Shown here: piece after piece, positions 1-8,209 of the stretch
How the letters are laid out: each line of letters starts with the position of its first letter
Position numbering within the stretch: position 1 is the first letter of the stretch
The notes under the pieces: model-generated
Told to the model about the DNA's origin: nothing
Seen by the model: the letters and a program-made list of their open reading frames with translations, nothing else
The model's database searches: none
Position numbers and translations under genes: made by a program
Assembly: GCF_022836935.1 (NCBI RefSeq)
Contig: NZ_CP083239.1
Span: 806,001 to 870,000, forward strand
Source: Ancylobacter polymorphus
Lineage (GTDB): Bacteria; Pseudomonadota; Alphaproteobacteria; Rhizobiales; Xanthobacteraceae
Direction: 5' to 3'
DNA: 64,000 bases

Positions 1-1868
1 GATTTTAGAGTCTGATTTCTTGAGGTCTGCCCTGCGGCTCGCTGAGGCCTGGCCGACTTTCCATCGGTCCCCACCGCGTCAATATCGGTAATTATGAGGG
101 TGGGAAGCGCGAGATTCTCGATCAGGCCTTTCAAGCGATGAGCGTGGCTTCCACCGATCTCAAGCCACGTGACATAACATTCCTGGAGGAAATGGAATTC
201 GGCGTGTTCACGAATGAAATATGGTGTGAGGATACGCTCGGCGGGCCCTTCGATCAGAACAGCCGCGTCCGCAAAGAACAGATCGCAATGCGTCACCTTG
301 AGGTAACGGGTGACGAACCTTTTGGTCTCTTCGTTCGGACCAAAGGTGCTTGCGACGTTTACGACGCAAGAGGTCGGGATATCGTTATTGCCTGCTGCGA
401 TGCGGCGGAAGTAGCGAAGGGAGGAAAACTCGCATTCATGCGCGATATGGCTTGAATGCGTACTTACGATCAGTTGCGTATTCAGTTCCGTCTTCTTGCC
501 TAGCTCGGGATGATTTCGAAGAATCTTGTAGGCTTGACGAATGAAAACCTGTTGCACCTGCGTATGCAGGTGTGCTTCGGGTTCCTCGATCAGAACCAGA
601 TGAAGGGGAGCCTGAGATGCCTTGCCTGAGGCCGTCGCTTTCGACTGCGCTTTGCGGACCAGCATCCACGCGTCACGAAAACTCATCAGCCGGAACACCA
701 TCGATATCAAGTTCTGATATCCGAGCCCGTTTGAATCCTCCGGCAGATGGAGATCTGAAACGACGGCACCGTTTGTCATTTGGATAACGTAACGAACCGC
801 GGACTCATGATTGAGTCCTTCAACCGGTCGAAGCCGGGTCGAAATACTCAACTTCGGATCACTCACACCTGGATAGCCAAGTTGTTCCATCTCTTGCAGC
901 GCGGCCTTGAATCCGTCCTCAAGGCGCGCGTCAAAGGCCTTCTGAGCATCTTCGATTGCCTGGAGCGCCTGAAGGTCTTGCGCGTCGGGATAGTCTAGCG
1001 GATTCAAATGTCGGTCGTAGTAACGGCGAAGCTGAGCAGAGAGCTTCCGCGTGCCTGTAGCGGTGACCGAACCCTGGTCCTCGTCATCAATGAATCCATC
1101 GGTTTCACTTCCAAACCCGCGCTGAGCACTGATTTCATTTATACGAATGAGCCCATTAAAGGGATCATCTTCTAAGGCGGTGGCGTCCGGGGTAAGCGCT
1201 TGAGGTTTCGCAATGCCGTGCTCCGGATCTGCAAGAAGGTCAGGATTTAATATGTACGCCTTGACGGTAAAAGACTGATTCAATCGTCGCTGCAAGAAAT
1301 CAGCCAAGTCTTTGGGCCAAAGCGCTACCGTGATTGCAGGAAGAGACACAGTCGCTTGGTCTGCCGCGGAGTTTGCTGAGGCTGGCACTACAGCAGCCGC
1401 CGATTGGTACGCAGCTTTCGCTTCATCTCTCGCTGTCAGATACTGCTTCTGCAACTCGGCAGCATCTTTTGGTTCGAAGCGTAGACGAACACCGAGGGTG
1501 CCGCCTGTCCAATCGAGTTTGGGCAGTATTTTCTGGACATAATGGATTTCGTTCGGCTCCACGTGAAGCCATATGTCCAGTGCTGGCAGCACGCTCTGCC
1601 AATCGGGATCGGGAAGCGGTTGACCAGTAGCAAAAGCAGTTTCCCAACTGGTGCCCATTGCGATAATGGCAGGCCAGTGAGATACCGTGAAATCATTGAG
1701 GTTGAAGCTTTTTCGTTCTCGCTCTACCAGGAAATATCGGAGAGCTACCATTGCAGAAGTTTTTCCACTGTTATTGGCGCCAACAAACACTGTCTTATCT
1801 TTGGCAAAACTAACGCGCGTTGACCGCAGTTTTCTAAAGTTAGCAATCTCGACAAACTCGATGCGCAT
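1..1868 (-). CDS. OLD-family ATP-dependent nuclease (AAA + TOPRIM), GajA-like, 3' end beyond window
   Basis: The reading frame is open from an ATG at 1868 to the left edge (622 codons, no stop seen). The start has a strong ribosome binding site (GGAGGGGGG) a few bases upstream. The N-terminus resembles RecF/SMC-type ABC ATPases, with Walker A GANNSGKT at residues 30-37. A Walker B/signature-like LIEEPEAHLH lies near residues 424-433, followed by STHSSHIAHE. The TOPRIM part is visible as EGPAERIL near residue 537 and TDIDAVG near 589. This order is that of OLD-family nucleases, which include GajA of the Gabija defence system. OLD enzymes couple an ATPase head to a metal-dependent nuclease acting on DNA. 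A class 2 OLD/GajA gene is usually followed by a UvrD-like helicase gene, which here would lie outside the window. The family call is firm; the Gabija assignment is open. Confidence 0.85.
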   Translation of the reverse strand, partial: MRIEFVEIANFRKLRSTRVSFAKDKTVFVGANNSGKTSAMVALRYFLVERERKSFNLNDFTVSHWPAIIAMGTSWETAFATGQPLPDPDWQSVLPALDIWLHVEPNEIHYVQKILPKLDWTGGTLGVRLRFEPKDAAELQKQYLTARDEAKAAYQSAAAVVPASANSAADQATVSLPAITVALWPKDLADFLQRRLNQSFTVKAYILNPDLLADPEHGIAKPQALTPDATALEDDPFNGLIRINEISAQRGFGSETDGFIDDEDQGSVTATGTRKLSAQLRRYYDRHLNPLDYPDAQDLQALQAIEDAQKAFDARLEDGFKAALQEMEQLGYPGVSDPKLSISTRLRPVEGLNHESAVRYVIQMTNGAVVSDLHLPEDSNGLGYQNLISMVFRLMSFRDAWMLVRKAQSKATASGKASQAPLHLVLIEEPEAHLHTQVQQVFIRQAYKILRNHPELGKKTELNTQLIVSTHSSHIAHECEFSSLRYFRRIAAGNNDIPTSCVVNVASTFGPNEETKRFVTRYLKVTHCDLFFADAAVLIEGPAERILTPYFIREHAEFHFLQECYVTWLEIGGSHAHRLKGLIENLALPTLIITDIDAVGTDGKSARPQRAAGQTSRNQTLK

Positions 1869-2054
1869 TCTGTTCCCCCCTCCAGCGTCCCAAGTATAAG
1901 TGCAGACAGCCCCATCGCAACTGACAGCTGTGAGGTTTTTAGAGCGTTACCCGGTTCTTGTGTTTGCATCGCCTCACTTTTCAATTGCCTCGGATAAGAC
2001 GTTACGGAACCGTTCGGCGGGCAGCCCATCCGCCCATTTAGTCGTCGTCCGACT

Positions 2055-2723
2055 TCAACGCGGGTTCACCGGCTCGATGCGGTACCTCTTCCTGAATTCT
2101 CGGAGCACCATTTCGAGCGTTGCCTCAAAAGCCCCTTGATCGAACATCATCGATTTGTTCGCCTCGTGGAGATAGCGCCAGTCTATAAAGGCGCCGCGAT
2201 GCTGATGAAGAATGTCGCGAATGCCGTAGTCGACGTACAAAAGGTTGAAATGGTACGGCGCCACGGACCTCTTGAACTCCGCATCAAGTTTGTCTTGGCT
2301 CTCCGGCTTCAAGCAATTGAACAGCTTCGCTAAATCGTGAGATTTGAGCATTACTTTCGGATCGTCGTGGTCGAAGACGGCCCAGGCTTTGAGTGCCAGC
2401 TCCATCGAAAGCGCCAACAGCATCGGCTCGACACCCACGTGCTCGTGCTCATCCAATTCTTCGGGCTCTCTAAAACTCAGGTCTGGGAAACTCTGAGTCT
2501 TCCGCAAGATCGCTTTGGCCGCTTCGCCGAGCCTGATGGCGGTTGTCAAACGCGCGCTCACCGATAGATTCCTTAAGCTGTTGTATGGACGTTCGAGTCG
2601 AGCCAGCCTGTGGGGACTACTGATCCCAAATCCGGCATATCTCGCAAGCGATTCCCCGTCCGGTATGATGGATTGGATCGCATCAACAGTCTGCAACATA
2701 GATGGACGTTGCGGCCGCCGCAC
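2055..2723 (-). CDS. HEPN-like hypothetical protein
   Basis: This 222-residue protein has no certain family name. Its middle (LLALSMELALKAWAVF, then SHDLAKLFNCL) resembles the helical HEPN fold, where a hydrophobic ELALKA helix is followed by a conserved HDL. RDILHQH fits the R-x(4-6)-H motif of HEPN ribonucleases, although that motif is short and can arise by chance. The gene lies between the OLD-type nuclease gene, on the same strand 186 bp downstream, and the recombinase cassette, so a role in defence or toxin-antitoxin biology is possible. The start is uncertain: GTG at 2723 or ATG at 2699, neither with a clear ribosome binding site. Confidence 0.6.
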   Translation of the reverse strand: MRRPQRPSMLQTVDAIQSIIPDGESLARYAGFGISSPHRLARLERPYNSLRNLSVSARLTTAIRLGEAAKAILRKTQSFPDLSFREPEELDEHEHVGVEPMLLALSMELALKAWAVFDHDDPKVMLKSHDLAKLFNCLKPESQDKLDAEFKRSVAPYHFNLLYVDYGIRDILHQHRGAFIDWRYLHEANKSMMFDQGAFEATLEMVLREFRKRYRIEPVNPR

Positions 2724-2757
2724 CGGGGCTTGCTGAACATAATCCTATTATTGCCGC

Positions 2758-2774
2758 ATTCCAGGTATAGGAAT
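2758..2774. promoter_or_regulatory. short inverted repeat upstream of the small ORF
   Basis: ATTCC and GGAAT arms flank a 7-bp spacer just upstream of the ribosome binding site of the 35-residue ORF. It may be a regulator site or chance; nothing else supports it. Confidence 0.25.
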
Positions 2775-2796
2775 ACATCCTTCCAAGGAGGCGGAT

Positions 2797-2904
2797 ATGC
2801 GGCGATCGAAAAATGCGAGCAGGGTCACACCGTTTTGGCTGATCGCCACCAATACGCTGGTCAATTTCGCGCGGTTGATTGTCGATATCATCCGTCTGAG
2901 CTAG
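2797..2904 (+). CDS. small hydrophobic protein, 35 residues
   Basis: A short open frame is preceded by a near-perfect ribosome binding site (AAGGAGG, 6 bp before the ATG). The peptide has a basic N-terminus (MRRSKNASR), then a hydrophobic stretch that could span a membrane (about residues 11-33). Its 3' end overlaps the convergent end of the serine recombinase gene by 17 bp. No family is recognised. The ribosome binding site is the main argument that it is real; a membrane-active small protein or a small regulator are both possible. Confidence 0.45.
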   Translation: MRRSKNASRVTPFWLIATNTLVNFARLIVDIIRLS

Positions 2905-4549
2905 CGGCTGCCAGTTTCTGCTGTGCGCTCCAAGACACCGGAAGATCGACCTTCCATAGGAGTTGGTGGAGTGTCAGTCCATACGGTTGCGTGCCGGCAA
3001 AAATTCGCCGCGTCAGTTCTGGCGAGAGAAATGCCAGACGGAGCACGAAGGCCGCGTAGCGCTCGTCGGTGTCATAGGCTCGCGCGATGTCCCGCATGGT
3101 TGCAAAGCGTTCCGTGTGCAGGTCATGCCACCAGCGATGGGCCTGAGCGACAGCCTTGACGAGGGCGGGGTCGGGTAGAGGTGCGGGGTCGCCGGCGGCC
3201 GGGATGATCAGTTTGAGCTCAAGTCCGCGTCGCGCGAACCGGATCGGTTCGCGAATAGTCGCAGCATACTCTTCACTTGCGCCCGGCTCGGTCGCGGCGG
3301 CGATACTTAGATCGATCGCGACATGATCGTCCGCGAGGCGGATCTCTTTGACAGTTTTGCTGATGACATCAGTGCGGGCGGCATCATCTGCTGCCAGCAT
3401 GTCTCCGAGCGATCTCGCATGCTCGATTGTCGATGAAACATCCCGTGAAGTTCCAGAACATTGAGACGTGATCCAAACTGGATCGCGCAGAAATTTTGTC
3501 AGAAGATTTGCAATCGCCGGTTCCAGCGTCGCGGCCGGGATGCACAGCCGGGTCGATTTGGCCTCATCGGGTCGAAGCAGCGACCGGTAGTATCGGTGGC
3601 GGACGCCGTTCTTGTTGGAATGAGTAATTCCCATCCGCCGACCGCGTGGATCGCGGAGAAGTCCTGCCAGAAGGCTGCGATGCCTGGAACTCGTCGAACC
3701 GCGTGGACGCCGAGAGTTTTCAGCGAGTTGCGCTTGCACAGCATCCCATGTGCCCGTATCGACGATTGCATCGTGCAGGCCTTCGTGAACAACACCACGA
3801 TGCTTGATCTTGCCGGCATAGATGACATTGCCCAGCATCTGATAGAGATGCCCCCGATGAAAGGGTCGGCTGCCGCTTAAATTGCCTGCAGCAGATCGAT
3901 AGGTCGGCGTCACGATTCCATCTTGTTTGAGGGATCTCTCGACAGCTTCGACCGTTCCAAGCTCAAGATATCGAGCAAATATGGTACGTACCAAGCTGGC
4001 TTCATTCGGCGCGATGACAAGCCGTCGATCTTCGCGGCGATATCCCATCGGCACATGACCTCCCATCCACATGCCTTTGGCTTTGGAAGCCGCAATCTTG
4101 TCGCGGATGCGCTCACCGGTGACCTCGCGTTCGAACTGGGCGAAGGAGAGAAGGACATTGAGGGTCAGGCGCCCCATCGAGCTCGTGGTGTTGAAGGCTT
4201 GGGTGACCGAGACGAAGGATGTGGTGTTGGCATCGAAGATCTCGACGATCTTGGCGAAGTCGGCGAGCGAGCGGGTCAGGCGGTCGACCTTGTAGACGAC
4301 CACCACGTCGATCTTGTTGGCCGCGATGTCCGTGAGCAAGGCATTGAGCGCCGGCCGCTCCAGCGAGCCGCCGGAATAGCCGCCATCGTCATAGAGAGTG
4401 GGGATGACGGTCCAGCCTTCGTGCTTCTGGCTGACGATATAGGCTTCGCAGGCCTCGCGCTGAGCATGCAGCGAGTTGAAGTCCTGCTCCAGTCCTTCCT
4501 CGGAGCTTTTGCGGGTGTAGATCGCGCAGCGCAGTTTCTTGTCAGCCAT
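2888..4549 (-). CDS. large serine recombinase
   Basis: A DNA recombinase of the large serine integrase type that cuts and rejoins element ends through a serine-DNA intermediate. The catalytic motif YTRKSS sits at residues 11-16, with Ser15 the likely nucleophile. The resolvase core follows to about residue 150 (VYKVDRLTRSLADF, LLSFAQFEREVTGERIRDK), then the recombinase domain (GHVPMGYRRED and onward). The zinc-ribbon position reads LLAGLLRDPRGRRMGITHSNKNGVRHRYYRS without paired cysteines. The ATG at 4549 overlaps the DUF2924 stop as ATGGCTGA, which argues for this start over an upstream GTG at 4591. It forms one operon with the two genes before it. Confidence 0.9.
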   Translation of the reverse strand: MADKKLRCAIYTRKSSEEGLEQDFNSLHAQREACEAYIVSQKHEGWTVIPTLYDDGGYSGGSLERPALNALLTDIAANKIDVVVVYKVDRLTRSLADFAKIVEIFDANTTSFVSVTQAFNTTSSMGRLTLNVLLSFAQFEREVTGERIRDKIAASKAKGMWMGGHVPMGYRREDRRLVIAPNEASLVRTIFARYLELGTVEAVERSLKQDGIVTPTYRSAAGNLSGSRPFHRGHLYQMLGNVIYAGKIKHRGVVHEGLHDAIVDTGTWDAVQAQLAENSRRPRGSTSSRHRSLLAGLLRDPRGRRMGITHSNKNGVRHRYYRSLLRPDEAKSTRLCIPAATLEPAIANLLTKFLRDPVWITSQCSGTSRDVSSTIEHARSLGDMLAADDAARTDVISKTVKEIRLADDHVAIDLSIAAATEPGASEEYAATIREPIRFARRGLELKLIIPAAGDPAPLPDPALVKAVAQAHRWWHDLHTERFATMRDIARAYDTDERYAAFVLRLAFLSPELTRRIFAGTQPYGLTLHQLLWKVDLPVSWSAQQKLAAASSDG

Positions 4550-5126
4550 GGACGGACTCCGGGGCTGATGAAGAGCTTTCAGGGGGCACACTGTCCAGTG
4601 TCGGACATAGCGGTGTTCCTCGGCCGTTCTTGGGATGTCCGGCCCTGTTCGCTTTCATATTGGCGGGCGCCGGTTTCTTGATGCCGAAGAACACCCAGCC
4701 ATTCCATTTGGTGCCGGTGATCGTCTGCGCGATCTCGGTCAGCGATCCGAAGCTTTTGCCGTCCCAGTCGAAGCCATTGCGGGTGACGGTGACCTCATAG
4801 AGCCGGCCATGCCATTGCCGGATCAGTCTGGTGCCGGGTTTGAGCTTCCTGTTCTGGCGTTTCGGTTTCGGCGGAGGCTCGCCCTTCGGCACGATGGTGG
4901 CGACGGCGTCCTCGAGCTTTTTCCTCGTCTCGCGGTCGAGCCCGCCCAGCAGTTTGGCCTGCAGCGCATGACCGACCGCAAGTTCGATCAGGCCGCGGCG
5001 CATATATTTGGGCAGCGCCGACCCGGTGAGATCGCGGAAGCGGGTTTTCAACTCGTCGAGCGAGAGCTCGCCCAGGCGGGCGAGCTCCCTGTCGATATCC
5101 CGCGGAGCAAGATCGTGCTTGGCCAT
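4542..5126 (-). CDS. DUF2924 domain protein
   Basis: A basic protein of about 194 residues of the DUF2924 family, which in alphaproteobacteria typically sits directly before a large serine recombinase gene. The family core is seen in SALPKYMRRGLIELAVGHALQ, PGTRLIRQWHGRLYEVTV and FGSLTEIAQTITGTKWNGWVFFG. The last part looks like a small DNA-binding or SH3-like domain, but its function is unproven. It overlaps the recombinase start by 8 bp and the upstream DUF3489 stop by a few bases, so the three genes are probably translated together. An accessory role in excision or integration is an inference. GTG at 5132 is an alternative start. Confidence 0.85.
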   Translation of the reverse strand: MAKHDLAPRDIDRELARLGELSLDELKTRFRDLTGSALPKYMRRGLIELAVGHALQAKLLGGLDRETRKKLEDAVATIVPKGEPPPKPKRQNRKLKPGTRLIRQWHGRLYEVTVTRNGFDWDGKSFGSLTEIAQTITGTKWNGWVFFGIKKPAPANMKANRAGHPKNGRGTPLCPTLDSVPPESSSSAPESVHG

Positions 5127-5128
5127 GC

Positions 5129-5848
5129 TCACGCCGCCTTGCCGGCTGGGGCCTTGGCGATGCGGTAGACCGTGGTCGTCTTGTCCCGGGCCTTGCCGCG
5201 CTCGATCGCATACCCCTTCTTCCTAAGACCCGTCAGCGCCGCCCGCGTCGAATGCGGCAACCAGCCGGTGGCCTCGATCAAGGCCGCGATCGAGGCGCCG
5301 TCCTTACGCTCGAGCAGCTTGATCACCGCCGCGGTCTTGCCGCCGGGCGCAGGGTCGGATGCGGGTTTGGACGCGGCTTGCGGTTTGACGCTCTTGGCCG
5401 CGCAAGCCGCAGGCGCCTTGGCGTGCATCTCCTTGGCGGCCACGGGCGCGGATGGGCACGGGGTTTTGCGGCCCGGTTTTACCGCTGCCGGAATCCTGGC
5501 CGGATCCGCATTCTTGGGTTGGGTGGCAGGAGCCAGCTCCGTCGCGACGGCGGGAGTGCCGTCATCGGCCGCCTCGCCGGCTCCCGGTGCGCCGCCGGCA
5601 ATGACGCCGATCGCGACCAGGCCGAGTTCGGTGATGATGAGTGCGCGCGGCTCGTTGGTCTCTTCGCTGTGCCGCCAGACCGGCATCGCCCGCTCGCTCG
5701 GCACGTCTTCGAGAAGACCACGCTCGATGAGGGCCTCCAGCGCCTTGACGAAGCGCGCAGTGAGTTGGCTGGGAAGCTCTACCGCGCGGTCCTCGCGCTG
5801 GGCGGCTTTGGACAGAACAACAAGCTGGGCATCAGTAAGTTTTGCCAT
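5129..5848 (-). CDS. DUF3489 domain protein
   Basis: A 239-residue protein. Residues 1-75 (KLTDAQLVVLSKAAQREDRAV, then LIERGLLEDVP) resemble a small winged-helix region. An Ala/Pro/Lys-rich linker follows. The C-terminal DUF3489 domain (TKTAAVIKLLERKDGASIAALIE-like region, GWLPHSTRAALTGLRKKGYAIER) also has winged-helix character. It is first in the cassette with DUF2924 and the recombinase. Two predicted DNA-binding domains suggest a regulator or architectural partner of the recombinase, which is an inference from position and fold. Confidence 0.85.
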   Translation of the reverse strand: MAKLTDAQLVVLSKAAQREDRAVELPSQLTARFVKALEALIERGLLEDVPSERAMPVWRHSEETNEPRALIITELGLVAIGVIAGGAPGAGEAADDGTPAVATELAPATQPKNADPARIPAAVKPGRKTPCPSAPVAAKEMHAKAPAACAAKSVKPQAASKPASDPAPGGKTAAVIKLLERKDGASIAALIEATGWLPHSTRAALTGLRKKGYAIERGKARDKTTTVYRIAKAPAGKAA

Positions 5849-6010
5849 GGTCGACCTCGTCGGGTTGCGACGGCACTGGCGCCGTCACCACCCGAAGCCC
5901 CGGATCGGCGCGATGCCAGCGGGGCTTGGTCGATGGCAGGGCATCATCGCCCCGTCCTTACGCCACAGCAATGCTTGCCGTGCCGGCGAAGGGAAGTCCT
6001 TTCTGCAGCG

Positions 6011-6214
6011 TTATACGAATTTCTGGCAGAGCGGCCCGCCTTTCATCTGTGGTTCGATCCGGGCATCAACGACAAACCCATCGGATTTCGGCACCACCAG
6101 CATGATCTGCTCACCGGGACCAATGACACCGCCCTTCGTATGGATCCCGGCCTGCGGCGCGCGGACATCGATGCGAACAAGTTGATCCAGTGCAGTGGTG
6201 CGGCGCTCAGTTGG
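6011..6214 (-). pseudogene. fragment of HlyD-family type I secretion adaptor
   Basis: On the minus strand a short open stretch without a start reads TERRTTALDQLVRIDVRAPQ, then HTKGGVIGPGEQIMLVVP, then DGFVVDARIEPQ. This is the typical second lipoyl/beta-barrel segment of HlyD/PrtE-type periplasmic adaptors. About six residues normally found between the RAPQAGI and HTxGGV segments are missing. The frame ends soon after at TAA (6011-6013), and no adaptor sequence was found further up. It is a remnant, not a gene. Confidence 0.65.
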
Positions 6215-6500
6215 TCAGTCCCCATGGGGTGATCCGTTTGGAACGTTAATGCATGTTCAGTTTGCTGGCCACGGCCGGTGTTGCAGCCGGTCCGTTCTGG
6301 GTTGGCAGCCTAGGCCGGCGCGAGCACGTCTTGTCGGCATTCGCACACGATTTCCAGGAGGTAGTTGAGAGCTTCCTACTCTGTCCGGCCTTAGGCGACA
6401 GTTGCCGCACAACTTCGCCGATATCAGGCTGATCGCTTCAGACCGACTCGCCGCTGGCGCTTTCAATATCGCTGTTGACGATCCAATCGCGCGCTGCTTA
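6215..6500. other. intergenic, nothing recognised
   Basis: No coding frame with a recognisable product, RNA gene or clear repeat was found here. The stretch lies between the HlyD remnant and the operator of the first ABC importer operon and may contain more decayed sequence. Confidence 0.5.
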
Positions 6501-6529
6501 ACTGGATAGACCAATTTGGTATGACTGGT
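6501..6529. promoter_or_regulatory. FadR-type operator upstream of the peptide-type ABC operon
   Basis: The shared 11-mer ACCAATTTGGT is at 6510-6520. It is flanked by ACTGGATAG on the left and ATGACTGGT on the right, giving overlapping dyads. It lies about 110 bp before the first ATG of the operon. The same 11-mer occurs at three other promoters of the island, and TTGGTNNTACCA relatives occur at two more. It is the likely target of the GntR regulator encoded at 21583-22320. Confidence 0.75.
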
Positions 6530-6637
6530 CCGTTTTTCTTTCGGACATGTTTCATCGGAGGTCGTTGGCCAAGATCAGCTTTCAATCGCCAGGGAACGAT
6601 CGGGAAACAAAATCCCGACGATGGAGGAAACAACATC

Positions 6638-8155
6638 ATGGGTATAACGAACAGTCTTTCGCTGAAGGCTGCGGCCTTCGTCGCTGTGTCAGTCATGACT
6701 TTGCCGGTGCTGGCCGCCGGGAGCGATGTGACCATCGTGCTCGACGTTCAACCGGATCAAGTGGACGCCTGCCAGGCGTCGAAGTCGCAGGTCGGCAAGG
6801 TCATTAAGCAGAACGTGACCGAGACGCTGACCGAGATTGACCCGGCCAGCGGCAAAGTGCTCCCGCGCCTTGCAACGGAGTGGTCGCAGACCGACCCGCA
6901 GACGTGGCGTCTGAAGCTTCGCGAAAATGTGAAGTTCCACGACGGCACGCCGTTTAACGGCGAGGCCCTTAAAGTGGCGTTCGCGCGCCTTCTCAACGAG
7001 AAGCTGGACTGCGAAATCCGCGTCAAATATTTCGGCGGCCTGACGGTCGATGTCGGCGTGCTCGGCGAGCACGAAGTCGAGATCAAGACCAACAAGCCGA
7101 TTCCGATTCTGCCGACGCTCCTCAGCACCGTGACGGTTCCGGCACCCAGCACGCCGCACGATGAATACTCGCGCCAGCCGATCGGCACGGGTCCTTACAC
7201 CTTCGCCGATTGGCAGGCCGGCAAGAACATCGTTCTGAAGCGGTTCGATGAGTATTGGGGCGAGAAGCCGGCGGTGACGTCCGCGACCTATGTCTGGCGC
7301 CAGGAATCGACGGTCCGCGCGGCGATGGTTGCTTCGGGTGAAGCGGACATCGCGTTCAACATCGCGGTTCAGGATGCCATCGACCCCAGGACGGACTTCA
7401 GCTACCTGAACGCGGAGACCACGCGTCTGCGCATCGATGTGCCGATCGCGCCGCTCGACGACATCCGCGTGCGGCAGGCGCTGAACTATGCCATCGACCG
7501 CGATGCGCTGCAGGGAACGATCTTCAGCGAAGACGTCATCCCAGCGACGCAACTCGTCGTCCCCGGCACCAATGGTCATAACCCTGATCTGAAGCCCTAC
7601 GTCTATGACCTCGACAAGGCCAAGGAACTCTTGAAGCAGGCCGAGGCGGCGGGCGTTCCGGTCAAGAAGGAGATCCTGCTGGTTGGCCGTCACAACTTCT
7701 TCCCGAACTCGGAAGAGGCGGTTCAGGCGCTCCAGGCCATGTACAGTGCCGCTGGGTTGAACGTGAAACTGCAGATGACGGAATCGTCCGAATGGTACGA
7801 TGCGCTGTTCAAGCCGTTCGCGGAAAGCCGGGGCCCTAACTTGTTCCTCGATCAGCATGACAACACGTCTGGCGACGCTTCGCTGACAATCTACGCGAAG
7901 TATCACTCCAACGGCGGTCAGTCTGTTCTGAACGACAAGGAACTCGACGATCTGATCGACCGCGCCAATGTGGCAACCGGAGAAGAACGCACCAAGCTCT
8001 ACCAGCAGGCCTTCAAGCGCATCCATGAAGAACTGGTCGGCGATGTTGCGCTGTTTCACATGGTCGGATTCACGCGCGTAAACGGTCGTCTGGAATTCAA
8101 ACCGACCCTTGCAACTAACGGCGAGCTTCAACTCGCGCAGATCAAAATCCGATAA
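6638..8155 (+). CDS. ABC transporter substrate-binding protein, peptide/nickel type (SBP_bac_5)
   Basis: A 505-residue periplasmic binding protein. The ATG at 6638 is preceded by GGAGGAAA and opens a signal peptide (MGITNSLSLKAAAFVAVSVM, cleavage probably after AAG). Family 5 features are VTETLTEIDPASGKVLPRLA, WRLKLRENVKFHDGTPFNGE, YSRQPIGTGPYTF and VRQALNYAIDRDAL. The family takes peptides but also opines, glutathione, nickel chelates and other small compounds, so the ligand cannot be read from sequence. It is the first gene of an importer operon with two permeases and a fused ATPase, and an operator of the island regulon precedes it. A stable hairpin follows the stop codon. Confidence 0.92.
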   Translation: MGITNSLSLKAAAFVAVSVMTLPVLAAGSDVTIVLDVQPDQVDACQASKSQVGKVIKQNVTETLTEIDPASGKVLPRLATEWSQTDPQTWRLKLRENVKFHDGTPFNGEALKVAFARLLNEKLDCEIRVKYFGGLTVDVGVLGEHEVEIKTNKPIPILPTLLSTVTVPAPSTPHDEYSRQPIGTGPYTFADWQAGKNIVLKRFDEYWGEKPAVTSATYVWRQESTVRAAMVASGEADIAFNIAVQDAIDPRTDFSYLNAETTRLRIDVPIAPLDDIRVRQALNYAIDRDALQGTIFSEDVIPATQLVVPGTNGHNPDLKPYVYDLDKAKELLKQAEAAGVPVKKEILLVGRHNFFPNSEEAVQALQAMYSAAGLNVKLQMTESSEWYDALFKPFAESRGPNLFLDQHDNTSGDASLTIYAKYHSNGGQSVLNDKELDDLIDRANVATGEERTKLYQQAFKRIHEELVGDVALFHMVGFTRVNGRLEFKPTLATNGELQLAQIKIR

Positions 8156-8162
8156 TATCGAT

Positions 8163-8188
8163 GCCGGCCGCGGTACGCCGCGGCCGGC
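8163..8188 (+). terminator. intercistronic GC hairpin after the binding-protein gene
   Basis: A perfect 11-bp stem (GCCGGCCGCGG / CCGCGGCCGGC) with a TACG loop and a short T run begins 7 bp after the stop of the binding-protein gene and before the permease gene. It probably stops part of the transcription or protects the upstream message, which would give more binding protein than permease. Confidence 0.75.
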
Positions 8189-8209
8189 TTTACGCGTGAG
8201 GCTTTTGAA

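Noticed and set aside
138..455. Plus-strand open frame of 105 codons
   Set aside because: It lies wholly opposite the OLD nuclease gene, whose motifs and ribosome binding site show that the minus strand is the coding one.
3923..4681. Plus-strand frame of 252 codons
   Set aside because: It mirrors the serine recombinase and DUF2924 genes in a GC-rich antisense frame and has no family features.
6689..8131. Minus-strand frame of 480 codons
   Set aside because: It is antisense to the peptide-type binding protein, is rich in Arg and Gly, and shows no domain.
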